Below, one piece after another: positions 48,617 through 57,292 of a stretch of 59,799 nucleotides of DNA. A model generated the notes under the pieces. That model ran no database searches and had not been told where the DNA came from. It worked only from the letters and a program-made list of their open reading frames with translations. Origin of the DNA: Nocardioides albidus (GTDB lineage Bacteria > Actinomycetota > Actinomycetes > Propionibacteriales > Nocardioidaceae). The stretch covers positions 126,511 through 186,309 of the forward strand of contig NZ_VDMP01000024.1 of NCBI RefSeq assembly GCF_006335005.1, in the 5' to 3' direction. The position numbers and the translations under genes were made by a program. Each line of letters starts with the position of its first letter. Within the stretch, counting starts at the first letter, position 1.

Positions 48617-49509
48617 CGATCGACATCAAGTCCATGGGCTACATCCGGGTCGCGAGCACCGACCTGGACGCGTGGCAGACCTTCGCCGGCAAGGTCCTCG
48701 GCCTCGCCGAGGGTCGCGGCCCGAACCCGGCGCACCAGTACTGGCGCATCGACCAGGTCTCCGCGCGGATCGTGGTGTTCCCCTCCGACGTCGACCAGCT
48801 CGACTGCACCGGCTGGGAGCTCGCCGACCACCAGGCGCTGCAGTCGGCCCGCGAGCACCTGCAGAAGGCGGGCGTGGAGTTCGAGGAGGGCAGCGCCGAC
48901 GAGCTCGACGAGCGCCGGGTCCAGGAGCTGATCCGGTTCCGCGACCCGTGGGACAACGTCTTCGAGCTCTTCCACGGCATCACCTACGAGGCGCGCCCCG
49001 TCGTCACGCCGTACGCCGCGACCTTCGTCACCGGCGACCAGGGGATGGGGCACATCGTGGTGCCGGTGCTCGACGACGTGGAGGCGCTGCGGTTCTACAC
49101 CGAGGTCCTCGGCTTCCGGCTGCGCGACTCGATGAGCATGCCCGGCGAGTTCGTCGGCAAGGAGCCCGGCACCAAGGTGTGGCTGCGCTTCCTCGGCGTC
49201 AACCCGCGCCACCACTCGCTGGCGTTCCTGCCGATGCCCAACCCGAGCAAGTGCGTGCACGTCATGCTCGAGGTCGACAAGCTCGACCACGTCGGGCGGG
49301 CGCTGGAGCGGGTCCGCAAGCACGGTGCACCGCTGTCGGCCACGCTCGGTCGGCACATGAACGACGAGATGATCTCGTTCTACGTGAAGTCGCCCGGGGG
49401 CTTCGACGTCGAGTTCGGCACCGAGGGGATGACCGTCGACGACGCCCGCTGGGTCGCGCGGGAGTCCACCGCGGTCTCGTACTGGGGCCACGTGTTCGGC
49501 GGCCAGTGA
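48613..49509 (+). CDS. hsaC: Extradiol dioxygenase HsaC (3,4-DHSA dioxygenase)
   Basis: 298 residues, ATGA overlap with hsaD. Two-domain type I extradiol dioxygenase (two VOC modules). Iron ligands are predicted at H147 (GMGHIVVPV), H200 or H201 (PRHHSLAF) and E267 (FDVEFGTEG). It opens the catechol ring of 3,4-DHSA with O2. GYIRVASTDLDAWQTFAGKVLGL starts the N-terminal module, which lacks metal. Confidence 0.93.
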   Translation: MTIDIKSMGYIRVASTDLDAWQTFAGKVLGLAEGRGPNPAHQYWRIDQVSARIVVFPSDVDQLDCTGWELADHQALQSAREHLQKAGVEFEEGSADELDERRVQELIRFRDPWDNVFELFHGITYEARPVVTPYAATFVTGDQGMGHIVVPVLDDVEALRFYTEVLGFRLRDSMSMPGEFVGKEPGTKVWLRFLGVNPRHHSLAFLPMPNPSKCVHVMLEVDKLDHVGRALERVRKHGAPLSATLGRHMNDEMISFYVKSPGGFDVEFGTEGMTVDDARWVARESTAVSYWGHVFGGQ

Positions 49510-50166
49510 GTGGCTACTAGCGTGAGGGACGTGAGCGAGATCCCCGAGGGCATCAGTCCTGACGCGCGGGAGACCTGGCCGCATCCCGAGCTGATCCAGT
49601 CCTGGCTCGGGGACGCCGAGGTCGACTTCGAGCTGCGCCCCGGCGAGGAGGTCGCGGTCCACGACGACCCGGAGGCCCAGGCCGCGGCTCGCCGGTTTCG
49701 CGACACCCTCGGCTGCTTCGCCTCGGGCATCACCGTCATCACCACGATGAGCGGGGACGAGCCGGTGGGGATGACCTGCCAGTCCTTCGCGAGCGTCTCC
49801 CTCGACCCGCCGCTGATCACCTTCGTCCCCGCGCGCAGCTCCCGGGCCTGGCCCGCGATCCAGCGCTCGGGCCGGTTCTGCGTCAACATCCTCGCCGCCG
49901 ACCAGGAGGACGTCTCCGGGCGGATGGCGACCAAGGGCATCGACAAGTTCGCCGGGCTCGACTGGACGCCGGCAGCGGCCACCGGGTCACCGGTTCTCGC
50001 CGGCACCCTGGCCCACCTCGACTGCACCATCCACGCCGTCTACGAGGGCGGCGACCACTTCATCGTGGTCGGCAAGGTCGAGCATCTCGAGGCGCATCCC
50101 GACGACGCGGCCGTCACGGAGCCGCTGCTCTACTTCAAGGGCCGCTACCGCACCACCGACTCGTGA
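49510..50166 (+). CDS. hsaB: Flavin reductase HsaB, partner of HsaA
   Basis: 218 residues if the GTG directly after the hsaC stop is used. GTG 49531 (211 residues) is preceded by TAGCGT at leaderless spacing and is a real alternative. Flavin reductase-like domain: FRDTLGCFASGITVITTMSG, VGMTCQSFASVSLDPPLI, RFCVNILAADQEDVSGRMA, HFIVVGKVEHL. It supplies reduced FMN to HsaA. The acidic N-terminal 55 residues are longer than in the mycobacterial protein. Confidence 0.88.
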   Translation: MATSVRDVSEIPEGISPDARETWPHPELIQSWLGDAEVDFELRPGEEVAVHDDPEAQAAARRFRDTLGCFASGITVITTMSGDEPVGMTCQSFASVSLDPPLITFVPARSSRAWPAIQRSGRFCVNILAADQEDVSGRMATKGIDKFAGLDWTPAAATGSPVLAGTLAHLDCTIHAVYEGGDHFIVVGKVEHLEAHPDDAAVTEPLLYFKGRYRTTDS

Positions 50167-50228
50167 CCTCCGCCGAGCGCGGACGTTGAGCCCCTGACCG
50201 AGGACGACGAACCGATCTGGGGGGATCG

Positions 50229-51617
50229 ATGACGCGCAGGTCGGTGCGGCCGGGCCGGCTGCTCACGGTGCTCCTGGCCGGGATGCTCACCGTGCAGCTC
50301 ACCGGGCTGGTCAGTGCGCCGTTGGCGGCCCCGACACCGGCCGCGGCGGCCGACCCGCCACCCTCGCCCACGGGAGGCTCCGGCGCAGTGGTGGCTGCGC
50401 TGCAGCACACCGACGTCCGGGCCTACTGGACGGCCGAGCGGATGCGCCAGGCCCGTCCCCTCGACCTGGACCCCTCCGGGGCCGTGCTCCCGGCGGCGGC
50501 GTCGACGTCCACCACGGGCCGGTCCGTCGCGCGGGCCGGCGAGGGGCTGCGCAGCACGGGCAAGCTCTTCTTCACCGACGGCCGCGCCGACTACGTCTGC
50601 TCCGCCGCCGCGATCAACACCCCCGAGAGGGATCTCGTCGTCACCGCCGGGCACTGCGTCAATCCGGGCGGAACGCCGGTCCTGTTCGGGTGCCGTGCGG
50701 GCACCTACTTCAGCAGCTTCCTGTTCGTGCCCGGCTACGACCACAACGCCCGTCCCTACGGCACCTGGGTCGGCACCGCTGCGATCGCGCAGAGCGAGTG
50801 GGTGAACCGGTGCGACGATCCCGTGGCACGCGACCAGGCGCTGATCCGGGTCGCGCCGGTCGGCGGGTTCAATCTCGTCGACGTCGTGGGCGGCAACGCG
50901 CTGGCCTGGAACTACCCGGTGCGCGAGGACGGTGTCCGGGTGGTCGGCTGGCCGGCCCAGGCGCCGTACGACGGGCAGAGCCGCCAGGAGTGCGTCGGCT
51001 CGACGTTCGCCACCCAGTTCCCGGAGACGCCGACCGACGCCCAGATGTCGTGTCCGCTGACGGGCGGGGCCAGCGGCGGCCCGTGGTTCGTGCGGATGGC
51101 CGGCGCCGACACCGGGTTCATCTTCGCCGTCACCTCGCGCCGCACGACGTCGGGCCCCTCGATCCTGCTCGCCACGCCGTTCGACTCCTCGATCGAGGGC
51201 CTGCTCGCGCTCGCCGGCACGGGCGTCGCCCGACCGGTGGCCGGCCGTCGGGTGCCGGAGTCGGCGGAGCGGCCGCCGCGCAGGCAGCGGCTCCGGCTGG
51301 CCGCGAGCACGCCGTGGGTCGGCTACGGCGAGGCCTACCAGCTCGTCGCCCGCACCCGGCGGGTGCGACGCATCGTGCTCCAGGTCCGGACCGTGCCCGG
51401 CGGGTCGTGGCACCGGATCGCGAAGGCGCGGGTCCGGGGTCGCGTCACCGTGTTCACCCAGGCGCCGTCACCGGGCACCCTGGCGTACCGGGTCAAGGTG
51501 CGCGGCGGCTCCCGGCGCAGCGCGCCCGTCACGGTGACCGTCGGCCCCTGTCCCGTGCCGCTCGACCGCAGTCCCGATGTGGTGAGCGCCACCCGATGCA
51601 CCAGCCCCGTCGGCTGA
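50229..51617 (+). CDS. Secreted trypsin-like serine peptidase
   Basis: 462 residues. Sec signal (LLTVLLAGMLTVQLTGLVSAPLAA, cleavage around PAAAA), an alanine/proline-rich propeptide-like stretch, then a V8/trypsin-like domain with triad H142 (VTAGHC), D202 (ARDQALIRV) and S282 (GGASGGPWF) and cysteine pairs (VCSAAA with AGHC; ECVGS with MSC). After residue 330 a basic, beta-rich C-terminal domain follows (RIVLQVRTVPGGSWHRIAKARVRGR), perhaps for wall binding. It lies 62 bp after hsaB; a link to sterol use is not evident. Confidence 0.85.
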   Translation: MTRRSVRPGRLLTVLLAGMLTVQLTGLVSAPLAAPTPAAAADPPPSPTGGSGAVVAALQHTDVRAYWTAERMRQARPLDLDPSGAVLPAAASTSTTGRSVARAGEGLRSTGKLFFTDGRADYVCSAAAINTPERDLVVTAGHCVNPGGTPVLFGCRAGTYFSSFLFVPGYDHNARPYGTWVGTAAIAQSEWVNRCDDPVARDQALIRVAPVGGFNLVDVVGGNALAWNYPVREDGVRVVGWPAQAPYDGQSRQECVGSTFATQFPETPTDAQMSCPLTGGASGGPWFVRMAGADTGFIFAVTSRRTTSGPSILLATPFDSSIEGLLALAGTGVARPVAGRRVPESAERPPRRQRLRLAASTPWVGYGEAYQLVARTRRVRRIVLQVRTVPGGSWHRIAKARVRGRVTVFTQAPSPGTLAYRVKVRGGSRRSAPVTVTVGPCPVPLDRSPDVVSATRCTSPVG

Positions 51618-51653
51618 CCGACCGGGTCCGTCGTCGGGCACCATCGAGGCACC

Positions 51654-52166
51654 ATGCCGATGCACAGCCTGGACCCCACCGAGGACTTCGCGATCCGCCT
51701 CCTGCGGCGCTTCCTGCTCCTGTGCGAGCACCCGCGCACGCGTCAGCGCATGCTGCGGCTCGTGCGCCAGTCGACCCAGGTCGGACCGGACGCGCCCAAG
51801 CTCTACGGCTGGATCAACCGGGCCGTCCTCAACCCCCGCTTCCAGCCCGTGGTGGAGCGGCGTGCCCTGTCGGCGATGAAGGCCGAGCTCGTGGCCTCCC
51901 AGCTGATCGGGCTGGCGATGACCCGCTACGTCCTGCGCCTGGAGCCGATCGCGTCGGCGTCCGTGGACGAGGTGGTGCGCCTCGCCGCGCCGTCGCTGAG
52001 CGCGGCGCTCCAGGGTGAGGACGCGTTCTCCCCGGCCGCGGTGCGGCCCGAGGGACCGACCTCCGCCGGCCCGACCCGGCGGCGTCTGCCCGGGCTCAGA
52101 GCTCCACGGCTGCCCGGTGCGCGTGCGGTGCGCCGTACAGCTGCCCGAGTGCGTGCGCGCGCTTGA
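51654..52166 (+). pseudogene. TetR-family regulator remnant: ligand-binding domain without helix-turn-helix
   Basis: 170 codons from ATG 51654. Residues 8-120 match the C-terminal domain of TetR/AcrR repressors (FAIRLLRRFLLLCEHPRTRQ, MKAELVASQLIGLAMTRYVLRLEPIAS, DEVVRLAAPSLSAAL). The N-terminal DNA-binding domain is absent and cannot lie in the 36 bp left before it. After residue 125 the frame continues into a basic, low-complexity tail antisense to fadE33 for 71 bp, as if the original stop were lost. It could be a decayed regulator, or a small ligand-binding protein still translated. Confidence 0.65.
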
Positions 52167-53088
52167 ACACCAGGTGGGCGTCGTGCTCCCACGTGATGGC
52201 GATGCCGCCATGCAGCTGCACGCACTCGCTCGCGGCCAGGGTCGCCGTCCCGAGGGCGTACGACGCGGCCGAGTGGGTCAGGAAGGCGGCCTCGGCGGGG
52301 TCGGACGCCGGGTCGGCGAGGGCGTAGGACGCCGCCCAGCTCGCGGAGCGGGACATCTCGACGCGCGCGAGCAGGTCGGCCATCCGGTGCTTGAGCGCCT
52401 GGAAGGAGCCGATCGGACGGCCGAACTGGACCCGCTCCTTGAGGTAGCCGACCGTCATCTGCAGTGCGCGGTCGGCCAGGCCGACCGCGAGAGCGGAGGC
52501 GGCGGCGGCTCCGACGAGCTCGGCGCGCGCCCGGGCTCTGCGCGCGTCGCCGATCACGGTGAGCTCGGCACCCGACAGGTCGAGCCGGGCCAGTCGGATG
52601 CTCTGGTCCATCGACTCCAGCCAGGTCGGCGTCGCGCCGCTCACCTCGACCAGGTCGTCGCCACGGACCGCGAGCACCACGTCGGCACGGTCCGCGTCGA
52701 GCACAGGGCCGTCGTCGAGCGCGATGGTCGCGATCGCACCGGCGGCGATGCGGGGGAGCAGCCGCCTCTTCGCCTCCTCGCCGCCGCCGGCCAGCAGCGC
52801 CTCGGTGGCGACCGTGGTCGCGAGCAACGGGCTCGGTGCGACGGTGCGGCCCAGCTCCTCGAGCACCACGGCGGTCTCGAAGAAGGACGCGCCCACGCCG
52901 TCGTACTCCTCGGGGACGGCGAGCGCCGCCACCCCGATCTGCTCGCACAGAGTCGCCCAGAGCGCCTCGTCGTATCCGGTCTCCGAGGTCGACGCGGCGC
53001 GGACCGCGGCCGAGTCGGCGCGCTTGGTCAGCAGCGCGCGGACGGTCGCCGCCAGCTCGGCCTGCTCCTCGCTGAGCTCGAACCTCAT
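52096..53088 (-). CDS. fadE33: Acyl-CoA dehydrogenase family protein, FadE33-like
   Basis: 330 residues from ATG 53088, overlapping fadE32 by ATGA. Reduced acyl-CoA dehydrogenase fold: EEQAELAATVRALL, AVPEEYDGVGASFFETAVVLEELGR, LKERVQFGRPIGSFQALKHRMAD and CVQLHGGIAITWEHDAHL. Length and order (third of three) match fadE31-fadE32-fadE33 of the mycobacterial KstR2 regulon, which acts on the steroid C/D-ring remnant HIP. Small subunits such as this normally form alpha2beta2 enzymes with a partner. Confidence 0.78.
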   Translation of the reverse strand: MRFELSEEQAELAATVRALLTKRADSAAVRAASTSETGYDEALWATLCEQIGVAALAVPEEYDGVGASFFETAVVLEELGRTVAPSPLLATTVATEALLAGGGEEAKRRLLPRIAAGAIATIALDDGPVLDADRADVVLAVRGDDLVEVSGATPTWLESMDQSIRLARLDLSGAELTVIGDARRARARAELVGAAAASALAVGLADRALQMTVGYLKERVQFGRPIGSFQALKHRMADLLARVEMSRSASWAASYALADPASDPAEAAFLTHSAASYALGTATLAASECVQLHGGIAITWEHDAHLVFKRAHALGQLYGAPHAHRAAVEL

Positions 53089-53990
53089 CGCGCGCTCCGC
53101 AGCGACTCGAGGATGCGGGCCCGGTGATCGGCCGGCGTGCCCCATGCGGTGACGAGGGCGCGGATCTTGGTGATCCAGACGCTGAGGTCGAACTCCTGGG
53201 TGTAGCCGATCGCGCCGTGCACCTGGAGTCCCGTGCGGGAGGCGAGATACGCCGCGTCCGCGCACGCCACCTTGGCCGCCGACACCGCGCGCGGTGTCGG
53301 CTCGATGGCCGCGCCGTAGACCAGCGGGCGGGCGAAGTCGAGCGCGATCCGCACGTCGGCGAGCTGGTGCTTGATCGCCTGGTAGGAGCCGATCTCGCGG
53401 CCGAACTGCCTGCGCTGCTTCACATAGGCGACGGAGTCGGCGAGCACCCGCTCACCGGCGCCCAGGAGCTGGGCCGCGGTGGCGAGCACCGCGAGGTCGT
53501 ACGCCGCGTCGGTGCTCCCGGCGGTCTCCACGACCTCGCCGGCCGCCACTTCGAACAGGTGGCGGGTCCGGTCGACGGAGACGTGGCTCGCACCCACGGT
53601 GGCGGCGCGCAGGGTGGCCTCGTCGACGACGTACACCCGGTCCGCGACGTCGGCGTCGAGGGCGTACGGCGTGTGCGGAGGCGCCGCGACGGTGGCGACA
53701 CCCTCCACCTCCGCGCCGAGGGCGAGCGGCAGGTAGGCCGCCGACTCGACCCAGGGCCCGGGCACGGCGTGCCGGCCGAGGGCCTCGAACGCGACGCAGA
53801 CCTCGACCGGCGTCGCCTCGGTGGCGAGCATGGTGAGACCCTGCTCGGCCAGCCGCTCCCAGAGCTTGAGGCCCGCGGCGTGGTCGCCCTCGGCCCAGCT
53901 GCGGGCGGCGGCGACGGAGTCGGCGGCAGCCAGCAGGGAGTCGAGCGATGCGGCGAAGTCCCGCTGGTCGGTCGTGAGCTCGAACCTCAT
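53085..53990 (-). CDS. fadE32: Acyl-CoA dehydrogenase family protein, FadE32-like
   Basis: 301 residues from ATG 53990, between fadE31 and fadE33 with ATGA overlaps on both sides. FELTTDQRDFAASLDSLLA at the N-terminus, VKQRRQFGREIGSYQAIKHQLADVRIALDFA and LQVHGAIGYTQEFDLSVWITK mark the family. Shorter than a normal 380-residue enzyme: the middle beta domain is degenerate (residues 110-190), so it probably serves as the non-catalytic or half-site chain of a heteromeric dehydrogenase. Confidence 0.78.
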   Translation of the reverse strand: MRFELTTDQRDFAASLDSLLAAADSVAAARSWAEGDHAAGLKLWERLAEQGLTMLATEATPVEVCVAFEALGRHAVPGPWVESAAYLPLALGAEVEGVATVAAPPHTPYALDADVADRVYVVDEATLRAATVGASHVSVDRTRHLFEVAAGEVVETAGSTDAAYDLAVLATAAQLLGAGERVLADSVAYVKQRRQFGREIGSYQAIKHQLADVRIALDFARPLVYGAAIEPTPRAVSAAKVACADAAYLASRTGLQVHGAIGYTQEFDLSVWITKIRALVTAWGTPADHRARILESLRSAR

Positions 53991-55135
53991 CGCTGGACTC
54001 CCTTGGGCTCGCGGGGCAGGCCGAGGATCCGTTCGGCGACGATGTTGCGCTGGATCTCGTTGGTGCCGGCGTAGATCGGGCCGGACAGCGAGAAGGTGTA
54101 GCCATCGAGCCAGGTCGACGCGAGCTCGGCGTCCGGGCCGAGCAGGTCGAGGGCGGTCTCGTGGAGGGCGATGTCGAGCTCGCTCCACCACACCTTGTTC
54201 ACCGAGCCCGCTGCCCCGATGTCACCGCCGTCCTTCAGCCTGGTGACCGTGCCCCAGGTGTAGAGGCGGTACGCCTCGGCCCGGAGCCAGGCCTCGACGA
54301 CCCGGTCCGCGACGCGCGGGTCCGGGTTCTCGTCGTACAGCGCCACCAGGCGGTCGGCGGCCGCGGTGAACCGGCCGGGGGAGCGCAGCGACAGGCCGCG
54401 CTCGTTGCCCGCGGTGCTCATCGCGACCCGCCAGCCGTCGCCCGGCGCGCCGAGGACGTCGGAGTCGGGCACGAAGACGTCGTCGAAGAAGACCTCGGCG
54501 AAGCCCTCCTCGCCGTCGAGCTGGGCGATCGGGCGCACCGTGACGCCCTCGGCGTCGAGCGGGAAGAGGAAGTAGGTCAGGCCGGCGTGCTTCTGCGCCT
54601 CCGGGTCGCTGCGGAACAGGCCGAAGCCCCAGTGGGCCAGGGCGGCACGCGAGCACCAGATCTTCTGGCCGTTGAGCACCCAGCCCCCGCGCGTGTCGTC
54701 GCGACGGGCCGTCGACCTCAGGGACGCGAGGTCGGAGCCGGCCTCGGGCTCGCTCCAGCACTGCGCCCAGATCCGCTCACCGGTGGCCATCGACGGCAGG
54801 AAGCGGTCCTGCTGGTCCTTGGTCCCGTGCTCGAAGAGGATCGGTGCGAGAAGGAAGATCCCGTTCTGCGAGACACGCAGCGGCGCGCCGGCCCGGTAGT
54901 ACTCCTCCTCGAAGATGATCCACTCCACGAGGGAGGCTTCGCGGCCGTGGTGGTCGCGGGGCCAGGACACGACCGACCAGCGGTCGGCCGCGAGCTGCGC
55001 CTCCCAGGCCTGGTGCAGGACGAAGCCCTCCGCGGTGTCGAGGGACGGCAGCGGCTCGGGCGGCACGTGGGCGGCCAGCCAGGCCCTGGCCTCGGCCTGG
55101 AAGGCCAGCTCGGACTCGCTCAGTTCGAGATCCAT
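53987..55135 (-). CDS. fadE31: Acyl-CoA dehydrogenase, FadE31-like
   Basis: 382 residues from ATG 55135 (GAGGAA upstream). Full acyl-CoA dehydrogenase: WIIFEEEYYRAGAPLRVSQNG, AQCWSEPEAGSDLASLRSTA (FAD/substrate), NGQKIWCSRA, and the closing YAGTNEIQRNIVAERILGLPREPKG. The Glu that precedes Gly-Thr in medium-chain enzymes (YEGT) is Ala, so the base must lie elsewhere, as known for other family branches. First gene of the fadE31-32-33 operon, divergent from fadE30. Assigned to HIP-CoA degradation by order and length. Confidence 0.82.
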   Translation of the reverse strand: MDLELSESELAFQAEARAWLAAHVPPEPLPSLDTAEGFVLHQAWEAQLAADRWSVVSWPRDHHGREASLVEWIIFEEEYYRAGAPLRVSQNGIFLLAPILFEHGTKDQQDRFLPSMATGERIWAQCWSEPEAGSDLASLRSTARRDDTRGGWVLNGQKIWCSRAALAHWGFGLFRSDPEAQKHAGLTYFLFPLDAEGVTVRPIAQLDGEEGFAEVFFDDVFVPDSDVLGAPGDGWRVAMSTAGNERGLSLRSPGRFTAAADRLVALYDENPDPRVADRVVEAWLRAEAYRLYTWGTVTRLKDGGDIGAAGSVNKVWWSELDIALHETALDLLGPDAELASTWLDGYTFSLSGPIYAGTNEIQRNIVAERILGLPREPKGVQR

Positions 55136-55202
55136 GTCAGTTCGTCGTTCCTCATCGGCGGAAGGTCGTCGTAGGAGAAATGTAGGCGCGGGCGATGCCC
55201 GA

Positions 55203-55225
55203 ACCAAGCATTTGCTTGGTAGAGT
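55203..55225 (+). promoter_or_regulatory. Palindrome and fadE30 promoter between the divergent fadE operons
   Basis: ACCAAGCATTTGCTTGGT (55203-55220): perfect 8-bp arms around TT. TAGAGT (55220-55225) is a -10 box 7 nt before ATG 55233, so the palindrome abuts the promoter. Half-sites AnCAAG and CTTGnT are those described for KstR2, but here 6 nt apart instead of the 2 nt I recall. Confidence 0.7.
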
Positions 55226-55232
55226 ACCAGCC

Positions 55233-56438
55233 ATGAACCTGACCGAGGGTCCTGAGGACCGCGCCTTCCGCGCAGAGATCCGGGAATGGCTCGGCGATCA
55301 CCTGACCGGGGAGTGGGCGGCGCTACGGGGTCTCGGCGGGCCCGGGCGCGAGCACGAGGCGCACGACGAGCGCCTCGCGTGGAACCGGCATCTCGCCGAG
55401 CACGGCTGGACCGCGGTCGGCTGGCCGACCGAGCACGGCGGCCGCGGACTGTCGCTGTGGCAGCAGGTGATCTTCCACGAGGAGTACGCGCGTTCCAACG
55501 CGCCCGCCGGCGTCAACCACCTCGGCGAGCAGCTGCTCGGCCCGACCCTCATCGCCTTCGGCACCCCCGAGCAGCAGCAGCGCTTCCTGCCCGAGATCGT
55601 CGCCGTCCGCGAGCTGTGGGCGCAGGGCTACTCCGAGCCCGGCGCCGGATCCGACCTCGCCAACGTGCAGACCCGCGCACGCCTCGACGAGTCGACGGGT
55701 GAGTGGGTGATCGACGGCCAGAAGGTGTGGACGTCGCTGGCCCACCTCTCCGACTGGTGCTTCGTGGTCGCGCGCACCGAGCCCGGCTCGGTGCGCCACC
55801 AGGGTCTGTCCTTCCTGCTCGTTCCGCTGCGCCAGGACGGCGTGGAGGTGCGCCCGATCGAGCAGCTCACCGGCGGCTCGGAGTTCAACGAGGTCTTCTT
55901 CACCGGTGCCCGCACCTCCGGCGACCTCGTCGTCGGCGAGCCGGGCAAGGGCTGGGGTGTCGCGATGGGCCTGCTCGGCTTCGAGCGCGGCGTGTCCACG
56001 CTCGGCCAGACCGTCGGGTTCGCCCGCGAGCTGGACGGCGTCGTGGCCCGGGCGAAGGCGAACGGCGCCGTCGACGACCCGATCGTGCGCGACCGCCTCG
56101 CCGCCCTCAAGACCGAGCTGGCCGTCATCCGCAGCTTCGCGCTGCGCGCGCTCGCTCTCGTCGAGGGCGGCCAGGACTCGGCCGCCGGCGGGGGAGCGGG
56201 CTCGATCTTCAAGCTGGCCTGGGCGAACTGGCACCGCACCCTCGGCGAGGTGGCGATGGACGTCGCCGGCCGCGACGGACTTCTCGCCCGCGAGTCCGGG
56301 TCCTACGACCTCGACGAGCACCAGCGCCTCTTCCTCTTCTCGCGTGCTGACACGATCTACGGCGGCAGCGACGAGATTCAACGAAACATCCTGGCTGAGA
56401 GAGTTCTCGGCCTTCCCCGCGAACCCAAGGGAGCCTGA
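55233..56438 (+). CDS. fadE30: Acyl-CoA dehydrogenase, FadE30-like
   Basis: 401 residues from ATG 55233 with leaderless promoter spacing. Complete fold: EYARSNAPAGVNHLGEQLLGPT, WAQGYSEPGAGSDLANVQTRA, GQKVWTSLAHLSDWCFVVARTEP, GFERGVSTLGQTVGFARELD and DTIYGGSDEIQRNILAERVLG. In mycobacteria fadE30, ipdF and fadA6 belong together in breakdown of HIP; the same three-gene order is found here. It would oxidise a HIP-derived acyl-CoA. The position before Gly-Ser (YGGS) has no Glu. Confidence 0.82.
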   Translation: MNLTEGPEDRAFRAEIREWLGDHLTGEWAALRGLGGPGREHEAHDERLAWNRHLAEHGWTAVGWPTEHGGRGLSLWQQVIFHEEYARSNAPAGVNHLGEQLLGPTLIAFGTPEQQQRFLPEIVAVRELWAQGYSEPGAGSDLANVQTRARLDESTGEWVIDGQKVWTSLAHLSDWCFVVARTEPGSVRHQGLSFLLVPLRQDGVEVRPIEQLTGGSEFNEVFFTGARTSGDLVVGEPGKGWGVAMGLLGFERGVSTLGQTVGFARELDGVVARAKANGAVDDPIVRDRLAALKTELAVIRSFALRALALVEGGQDSAAGGGAGSIFKLAWANWHRTLGEVAMDVAGRDGLLARESGSYDLDEHQRLFLFSRADTIYGGSDEIQRNILAERVLGLPREPKGA

Positions 56439-56442
56439 ACCC

Positions 56443-57246
56443 GTGACTGCGATGCGACCCGAGCAGCCCACCCCCGACTACGTCCCCGGTCACGACCTCC
56501 TGGCAGGCAAGGTGGTCGTGGTGACGGCTGCGGCCGGCGCCGGCATCGGCGCGGCCGTCGTACGACGAGCGCTCGAGGAGGGCGCGAGGGCGGTCGTGTT
56601 CAGCGACACCCACGCCCGCAGGCTCGCCGAGGCGGAGGCCGCACTCGCCGACGAGTTCGGCGCCAACCGGGTCCGGCAGCTGGTCTGCGACGTGACCAAG
56701 GAGGAGGACGTCGCCGCCCTCCTCGACGCGGCCGAGGAGTTCGGCGGCGTGGACGTGATGATCAACAACGCCGGGCTCGGCGGCACCGACTCGATCCTCG
56801 AGGTCACCGACGAGACCTGGAACCGGGTCATCGACATCACCCTGACGGGCACGATGCGGGCCACCCGGGCGGTCGGACAGCGGTTCGTGGCCGCGGGCAA
56901 GAAGGGCGTCATCGTCAACAACGCCTCCGTCATCGGCTGGCGCGCCCAGGAGGGGCAGGCCCACTACGCCGCCGCCAAGGCCGGCGTGATGGCGCTGACG
57001 CGCTGCTCGGCCCTCGACCTCGCCCCGCACGGCATCCGCGTCAACGCGGTCTCGCCGAGCCTGGCGATGCACCCGTTCCTGGAGAAGGTCACCTCGCCCG
57101 AGCTGCTCGTCGAGCTCAAGCAGCGCGAGGCCTTCGGCCGCGCGGCGGCGCCGTGGGAGGTCGCGAACGTGATGGTCTTCCTCGCCAGCGACTACTCGTC
57201 GTACCTCACCGGCGAGGTCATCTCCGTCAGCAGCCAGCACGCCTGA
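56443..57246 (+). CDS. ipdF: Short-chain dehydrogenase/reductase, IpdF-like
   Basis: 267 residues from GTG 56443 (GGGAG 9 nt upstream); ATG 56452 is an alternative. Rossmann motif VTAAAGAGIGAAVVRRAL (TAAAGAGIG in place of TGxxxGIG), NNAGLGG, and the triad S162, Y175, K179 in NASVIGW and HYAAAKAG. IpdF reduces or oxidises a hydroxyl on HIP-CoA intermediates in the KstR2 regulon. Other steroid SDRs are possible by sequence alone; placement between fadE30 and fadA6 supports ipdF. Confidence 0.8.
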   Translation: MTAMRPEQPTPDYVPGHDLLAGKVVVVTAAAGAGIGAAVVRRALEEGARAVVFSDTHARRLAEAEAALADEFGANRVRQLVCDVTKEEDVAALLDAAEEFGGVDVMINNAGLGGTDSILEVTDETWNRVIDITLTGTMRATRAVGQRFVAAGKKGVIVNNASVIGWRAQEGQAHYAAAKAGVMALTRCSALDLAPHGIRVNAVSPSLAMHPFLEKVTSPELLVELKQREAFGRAAAPWEVANVMVFLASDYSSYLTGEVISVSSQHA

Positions 57247-57292
57247 CCCGCCCGAACGACCCGAGCACCCCCCGATTCAAGGAGAACCAGCC

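Noticed and set aside
55203..55220. Exact KstR2 operator
   Set aside because: The half-sites agree, but the spacer is 6 nt rather than 2, so it was kept as a finding and not called KstR2.
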